From positions 1 to 9,848 of the forward strand of contig JBKPDV010000042.1 of NCBI GenBank assembly GCA_046728075.1: DNA of 9,848 bases, written 5' to 3'. This document shows, one piece after another, positions 6,012 through 9,848 of this stretch (position 1 is its first letter; each line of letters starts with the position of its first letter). Below the pieces are notes generated by a model. That model searched no databases. It was not told where the DNA came from and saw only the letters and a list, made by a program, of their open reading frames with translations. Both the position numbers and the translations under genes were made by a program. This stretch comes from JBKPDV01 sp046728075 (GTDB taxonomy: Bacteria; Acidobacteriota; Thermoanaerobaculia; UBA5066; Gp7-AA6).

Positions 6012-7803
6012 ACGTCAGCACCGCCACGGCAACAGCCCCCGGCCCCCCGTGCGCTCCCAGGGCGGGGCCGCACTCGACGATGAGAACGTCGGACTCGGGA
6101 TACCGGTCCCGGATCTGCCGGGCCAGAGCGTCCGCCAGGCTCGAGGAGTCGCAATGCGCGACGCCGAAACGCCGCTCGCCGCCGTCGCCCGCCTCCGCCG
6201 CCTCGAAGAGCAGCTTCATCATCTTCTCCCGGGCGGCCTCGAAGCCGCGCGCCTTCGCGACGGGCACGGCCTTGCCTTCCTTCGAGATCGTCAGCACCGG
6301 GAGGATCCCGAGCAGCTTCGCCAGAAAGCCCCGTGTTGCCGAGACGCGGCCGCCCCGCACCAGATGCTCGAGCGTCGGGACGGCGACGAAGAGCCTCGTC
6401 CGATCCGAGCACTCCCGCGCCACACGGGCGACATCCTCCGCGCTCTTTCCCTCCGCGGCCGCCTCCGCTGTCGCGCGCACGATCAGGCCGAGCCCGACCG
6501 ACACGTTGCGGCTGTCGACGTGCTCGATCGTGGTTTTCTCGATCGGACGCGCGCCTACGACCGCCGCCTGGTGCGTGCCCGAGACGTTGGCGGAGAGATG
6601 GACCGAAACGATGGAGCCCGCGTGCGTCGAGACGTTGCGATAGACCTGGGTGAAGTCCGCCGGCGGCGGCTGCGAGGTCTTGGGCGCGACGTCGGTCACC
6701 GCAAACCGGCCGTAGAACTCCGACGGGGTCAGCGTGACCTTGTCCAGATAATTCTCCGAGCCGAAGTAAACGCGGACGGGCACGACGCCGATGCCGAGGT
6801 CCTCGAGCATCGACGCGGGCAGATCACACGTCGAGTCGGTGACGATCCCGACCCGCTGTGCCCGGTTCTGATCGAAGCGCGTCTCGTGCTGGGCGCGCAT
6901 ATCCTCGACCTTCGTCTGCGCGACCTCGGCGAAGCGGCCCACGACCTCGAAAAGCTTCTCGGGCTCGTTGGTGTGCACGTGCAGACGCACTTTCGAGGCG
7001 CCGCCGGCGACGACGATGGAATCGCCCAGCAGGGCGGCCTGCCGGCGAAGCTCGTTGCGGTCGATCGCGTCCCCTTCCAGCAGGGCCTCGGTGCAGTACC
7101 GGAAGAGGATCGACTCGGGGGTCTTGTCGAAGATCGCCGCCTTCACGTCTTCGGGCGGCGCCTCCGGAATCGAGCGCCTCGCGGCCTCCCGCAGGTAGCG
7201 GACGATTCCCTCGATCAGGTAGACGAACGCCTGCGCTCCCGCGTCGACGACTCCGGCCTTCGCCAGGGCCTTCATCTGTTTCGGCGTGTTCTCCAGAGAG
7301 CGTCGCGCCTCCGCCAGCGACTCGGGCAACAGCTCGGCAAAGTCCTTCATCTCTTTCGCGCGCCGGGCCACGTAGCGGCTCCAGTCGCGGATGACGGTCA
7401 GGATGGTGCCTTCCACCGGCTTGGCGATGGCGGAATACGCGGAGTCCGACGCGCGCACGACCGCTTCGGCGAAATCGTCCGTCGTTACGCGAGGACGATC
7501 GGGCAGCCCCTCGGAAAAACCGCAGAAGAACTGCGCCAGGATAGCGCCGGAGTTCCCGCGCGCTCCTCCGACCGCCTCGTCCGCCAGGCGCCGCGACATC
7601 TCCCGCACGTGCCGCTGGCGGACGCGCGCGATGCCCGCGGCGATCTTCTGGAGCGTCGAGGCGACGTTGGTTCCCGTATCGCCGTCCGGCACGGGAAAGA
7701 CGTTGATCTTGTTCAGGCCCTCGGCCCGGTCGGAAACGAAGCGGGCTCCCGCGATGACCGAGCGGGAAAGGCGCCGGCCGTCCAGGTATCCGACAGCGAT
7801 CAC
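6010..7803 (-). CDS. FakA-FakB fusion: DAK2 fatty acid kinase domain joined to DegV domain
   Basis: A 597-aa fusion. Residues 1-200 are a DhaL/DAK2 ATP-binding domain: NVFPVPDGDTGTN at 34-46 with metal-binding Asp40 and Asp42, RGNSG at 82-86 and VDAGA at 186-190. Residues about 225-310 match the middle domain of FakA (FRYCTEALLEGD... KVRLHVHTNEP... VEDMRAQHE); Cys237, His275 and His277 correspond to its described zinc site. From about 317 to the end is a complete DegV/FakB domain: GIVTDSTCDLP, KTSQPP at 375-380, SANVSGT at 404-410, DSRNVSVG at 430-437, GGRVS at 484-488 and AHGGPGAV near the end. In Firmicutes, FakA and FakB are separate proteins that bind and phosphorylate exogenous fatty acids; here one chain carries both, and the separate FakA C-terminal domain is absent. 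The start is GTG 7803 without a clear ribosome site, 22 nt after the zinc-ribbon gene. Domain calls are firm; fatty acid kinase activity is inferred. Confidence 0.9.
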   Translation of the reverse strand: MIAVGYLDGRRLSRSVIAGARFVSDRAEGLNKINVFPVPDGDTGTNVASTLQKIAAGIARVRQRHVREMSRRLADEAVGGARGNSGAILAQFFCGFSEGLPDRPRVTTDDFAEAVVRASDSAYSAIAKPVEGTILTVIRDWSRYVARRAKEMKDFAELLPESLAEARRSLENTPKQMKALAKAGVVDAGAQAFVYLIEGIVRYLREAARRSIPEAPPEDVKAAIFDKTPESILFRYCTEALLEGDAIDRNELRRQAALLGDSIVVAGGASKVRLHVHTNEPEKLFEVVGRFAEVAQTKVEDMRAQHETRFDQNRAQRVGIVTDSTCDLPASMLEDLGIGVVPVRVYFGSENYLDKVTLTPSEFYGRFAVTDVAPKTSQPPPADFTQVYRNVSTHAGSIVSVHLSANVSGTHQAAVVGARPIEKTTIEHVDSRNVSVGLGLIVRATAEAAAEGKSAEDVARVARECSDRTRLFVAVPTLEHLVRGGRVSATRGFLAKLLGILPVLTISKEGKAVPVAKARGFEAAREKMMKLLFEAAEAGDGGERRFGVAHCDSSSLADALARQIRDRYPESDVLIVECGPALGAHGGPGAVAVAVLT

Positions 7804-7825
7804 GGCGTCGAGCGCAAAGAGAGAC

Positions 7826-8098
7826 TCACGATTTCAAGGGCGCGGGAGCGATCTGGGGGGCGGGTTCCTTCTCGCGCGCTTCCTTGTATTCACCGGCCAC
7901 GGCCGGAAGACGCTCCAGGTAGAGGAGAACCACGCCGCAGCTCATGCAGGCCCACGGATAGACCCGCTCCGCGCCCCAGTCGAAGAGACCGCTCTTCCAG
8001 GGCTTCTTCCAGAAGTAAGAGGTGCCGCCGGCGTTGGCGCTCCGGGAACGAAGCATCTCGCCGGAACAGAGCGGGCACTTGCGCTGGAAGTCGGGCAT
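7826..8098 (-). CDS. Small zinc-ribbon protein of unknown function
   Basis: A 90-aa cytoplasmic protein with two knuckles: RKCPLCSGEM with Cys8 and Cys11, and PWACMSCGVV with Cys51 and Cys54. This spacing is that of a one-zinc ribbon. Between them lies GTSYFWKKPWKSGLFDWG, rich in aromatics. The tail (67-90) is charged then Pro/Ala-rich and probably disordered. The outline (CPxCxGEM, an aromatic stretch, then a second CxxCG followed by LLYLE) resembles small DUF-type zinc ribbons such as the DUF6487 kind, but I cannot confirm the family without a profile search. The ATG at 8098 follows the heptamer hairpin and has no obvious ribosome site. The stop is 22 nt before the FakA-FakB start, so the two are likely one transcript. 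No function can be assigned from context. Confidence 0.75.
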   Translation of the reverse strand: MPDFQRKCPLCSGEMLRSRSANAGGTSYFWKKPWKSGLFDWGAERVYPWACMSCGVVLLYLERLPAVAGEYKEAREKEPAPQIAPAPLKS

Positions 8099-8124
8099 CT
8101 GAGGGGAAGAGGATACCGCAGGGC

Positions 8125-8205
8125 CGGAAGGCGACAGGCGAGAGGCGGAAGGCGAACTTGCTCGAAGAATCGCCTCCCGCCTACCGCCTTCCGCCTACCG
8201 ACTCG
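8125..8205. repeat. Inverted heptamer arrays (CGGAAGG/CGCCTNC type), long hairpin
   Basis: Left arm: CGGAAGG 8125-8131, CGACAGG 8132-8138, CGAGAGG 8139-8145, CGGAAGG 8146-8152. Right arm: CGCCTCC 8171-8177, CGCCTAC 8178-8184, CGCCTTC 8185-8191, CGCCTAC 8192-8198, with a decayed unit CGACTCG to 8205. The right arm read on the other strand is a run of GGCGGAA/GGCGGTA-like units, complementary to the left arm over about 28 nt around a loop of about 18 nt (8153-8170). The array lies in the 111-nt gap between the stop of gcvPB (8210) and the start of the zinc-ribbon gene (8098). No poly-T follows on either strand. It shares its design, but not its sequence, with the repeats at 5381 and 5931. Confidence 0.87.
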
Positions 8206-8209
8206 TGCC

Positions 8210-9706
8210 CTAGGGCCGCCACCGCAAAATCAGATTCCTCGCGGCGCCGACTTCATCCACCCGCTTGACGGGCGTCGTGTGCGGGGCGTTCAAGAGAATC
8301 TGCGGATCTTCCCGGGCCTCACGCGCGATCTCGCGCATCGCGTGGATGAACGCGTCGAGCCCCGCCTTACCTTCCGTCTCCGTCGGCTCGATCATGAGGG
8401 CGCCGTGCACGATGAGCGGGAACGAAATGGTCGGCGGATGAAACCCGTAATCCATCAGCCGCTTGCCAATGTCCATGTTGTGGACCCCCCGCTCGACCTG
8501 CTTCTTGTCGGAAAGGACGACCTCGTGCAGGGTCGGCGCGTCGTACTTCAAGTGGTAGACATCGGAAAGACCGGCCCGGATGTAGTTGGCGTTGACGACC
8601 GCTCCGCGCGCGACCTCCCCGATGCGGTTTCCGTAAGTAGCGATATACGCGAGCGCCCGCACGAACATGCCGTAGTTGCCGAGAAACGTCCGGAGCCGGC
8701 CGATCGAGTGAGGGCGCGCGAAGTCGAGCGTATAGGTGCCGTCGGGCCGGCGCTCCACGGTCGGCCGGGGGAGAAACGGGACGAGCTTCTCGGTGACCGC
8801 GACGGGTCCCGAGCCCGGCCCTCCCCCGCCATGCGGCGTCGAGAAGGTCTTGTGGAGGTTCATGTGCATCACGTCGATGCCCATGAGCCCCGGCTTGGCG
8901 ACTCCGACGAAGGAATTGAAGTTTGCGCCGTCGCAGTAGAGGTATCCCCCCTTGCGATGCACGATCCGAGCGATCTCGAGAATCTGGTCCTCGAAAATGC
9001 CGAGCGTGTTGGGCACGGTCAGCATCAGCGCGGCGACATCCTCGGTCATCGCCTCCTCGAGCACGTGCAGATCGAGAGTTCCGCGCGCGTTGGATTTCAA
9101 CTCGTGCACCTTGTAGCCCGCGAAATGAGCGGAGGCCGGATTGGTGCCGTGGGCCGAGTCGGGGATCAGGACGGTCTTTCTCGGGTTCCCCTCCTTGGCG
9201 AGGGCGGCGCGGACCATCAGGATGCCGGCGAGCTCGCCCTGCGCGCCGGCCGAGGGCTGCAGCGTCACCCGGGAGAGGCCCGTCAGCTCGATCAGCATCT
9301 GCTCCAGGCGCCAGGCGAGCTCCAGCGTCCCCTGCGTCGTCTCCTCGGGAGCGAGAGGGTGGGCTGCCGCGAACCCGGGCAGGCGCGCCATTTCTTCGTT
9401 GATCCTGGGGTTGTGCTTCATCGTGCAGGACCCGAGGGGATAGAGGGCCTGGTCGATCGAGAAGTTCATCCGGGAGAGGCGCGTGAAGTGGCGCGCGACC
9501 TCCACCTCGGAAATCTCGGTCTCTCCCGCGATCTCGGTTCTCAACAGCGACGACGAAATTCCCAATGCTTCCGGGACGTCCAAGGGAGGCAGCGAATAGC
9601 CGACTTTCCCGGTCCCGGACCGCTCGAACACGAGAGGCTCGTGCCTCGGCTCGGGATGGAGCTGGTCTCCCAACACCTTTTTCTTCTCCTCGACTTCCAC
9701 GCTCAT
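8210..9706 (-). CDS. gcvPB: Glycine dehydrogenase (decarboxylating) subunit 2, glycine cleavage P-protein beta subunit
   Basis: The PLP-binding half of the two-subunit P-protein, which decarboxylates glycine and passes the aminomethyl group to the lipoyl arm of the H-protein. At 498 aa it has normal length. Visible marks: GYSLPPLDVPEALG near 36-49, LYPLGSCTMKHNPRINEEMA at 88-107, QPSAGAQGELAG at 150-161, PDSAHGTNPASAHFAGY at 182-198, YCDGANFNSFVG at 257-268 with Asp259, and HMNLHKTFSTPHGGGGPGSG at 281-300. Lys286 is the expected Schiff-base lysine and His285 its neighbour. The ATG at 9706 overlaps the TGA of gcvPA (ATGA), with GAAGGAAG just upstream inside gcvPA, so the subunits are translationally coupled, as fits a 1:1 complex. 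It is followed by the heptamer hairpin. The gcvT and gcvH genes are not in the window and may lie beyond the right edge. Confidence 0.97.
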   Translation of the reverse strand: MSVEVEEKKKVLGDQLHPEPRHEPLVFERSGTGKVGYSLPPLDVPEALGISSSLLRTEIAGETEISEVEVARHFTRLSRMNFSIDQALYPLGSCTMKHNPRINEEMARLPGFAAAHPLAPEETTQGTLELAWRLEQMLIELTGLSRVTLQPSAGAQGELAGILMVRAALAKEGNPRKTVLIPDSAHGTNPASAHFAGYKVHELKSNARGTLDLHVLEEAMTEDVAALMLTVPNTLGIFEDQILEIARIVHRKGGYLYCDGANFNSFVGVAKPGLMGIDVMHMNLHKTFSTPHGGGGPGSGPVAVTEKLVPFLPRPTVERRPDGTYTLDFARPHSIGRLRTFLGNYGMFVRALAYIATYGNRIGEVARGAVVNANYIRAGLSDVYHLKYDAPTLHEVVLSDKKQVERGVHNMDIGKRLMDYGFHPPTISFPLIVHGALMIEPTETEGKAGLDAFIHAMREIAREAREDPQILLNAPHTTPVKRVDEVGAARNLILRWRP

Positions 9707-9848
9707 CGGACTTCCTTCAGCGCGGCCGCGAGCCGATCCATTTCTTCTCGCGTGTTGAGCTCGGTCACGGCGACCAGGAACTGGTTGGCCGGACCTCCGT
9801 AGCGGGAGACCGGCACTCCCGCCAGAATCCCCTGTCGGGCGAGGTCGG
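9703..9848 (-). CDS. gcvPA: Glycine dehydrogenase (decarboxylating) subunit 1, C-terminal end only
   Basis: Reading the minus strand from the right edge gives 47 residues and a TGA at 9705-9703: the segment contains GILAGVPVSRYGG, FLVAVTELNTREEMDRLAAA and ends LKEVR. This is the typical end of the P-protein alpha subunit (ILVAVTE, then REEIDRLAxxL). The stop overlaps the gcvPB ATG by 4 bp. The rest of the gene lies outside the window. It is too short to appear as a free-standing reading frame with a start. Confidence 0.88.
   Translation of the reverse strand, partial: DLARQGILAGVPVSRYGGPANQFLVAVTELNTREEMDRLAAALKEVR

Noticed and set aside
5931..8205. CRISPR array
   Set aside because: The repeats are 7 bp, contiguous and inverted, with no 20-40-bp spacers and no cas genes nearby.
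5998..8268. 756-codon open frame on the plus strand
   Set aside because: It lies opposite the FakA-FakB and zinc-ribbon genes, which carry clear family motifs; its translation is Arg-rich with no recognisable domain.
7391..9802. 803-codon open frame on the plus strand
   Set aside because: It lies opposite gcvPB and the FakA-FakB gene and has no motifs; long only because stops are rare in GC-rich antisense frames.

Overview
The window is a GC-rich (by eye well above 60 %) stretch of bacterial chromosome, and its left edge is a contig end. Bases 2-34 are an exact Illumina Nextera Read-1 transposase adapter, so the piece comes from a shotgun assembly, probably metagenomic. The gene set is an FadL-type outer-membrane channel, an SGNH hydrolase, a Hanks-type Ser/Thr kinase with a GAF domain and a split glycine decarboxylase (gcvPA/gcvPB). 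It points to a diderm, soil- or sediment-type lineage such as Acidobacteriota. That placement is inference, because no rRNA or other firm taxonomic marker is present.

Layout. (1) 35-2212, minus strand: a two-gene unit in the order FadL/OmpP1 family channel, then a secreted SGNH/GDSL hydrolase cut off by the contig end. (2) 2213-2329: a short divergent promoter region. (3) 2330-5403, plus strand: a protein kinase-GAF-degenerate SpoIIE-like phosphatase fusion, overlapping by 4 bp with a PhzF-family gene that has lost two catalytic acids. (4) 5404-9848, minus strand, read from right to left: end of gcvPA, gcvPB, a small zinc-ribbon protein, a FakA-FakB (DAK2-DegV) fusion and a DUF488 protein. 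The PhzF and DUF488 genes converge with directly abutting stop codons.

Three gene boundaries carry tandem 7-bp repeats, about four units per arm. Two of them (5931-6011 and 8125-8205) are inverted, with arms of about 28-35 nt around a short loop. The third (5381-5411) is a single arm without a partner. Each locus uses a different heptamer word, yet unit length, copy number and arm layout are the same. The repeats supply or touch start and stop codons of their neighbours. This is the strongest unexplained structure in the window.

Functional themes. Lipid handling: a secreted acyl hydrolase with a fatty-acid channel at one end, and a one-piece fatty acid kinase plus fatty-acid-binding protein further along, would together allow release, import and phosphorylation of exogenous fatty acids. 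Central metabolism: glycine cleavage P-protein in two subunits. Signalling: a kinase whose C-terminal phosphatase-like module and whose translationally coupled PhzF partner both look catalytically impaired.
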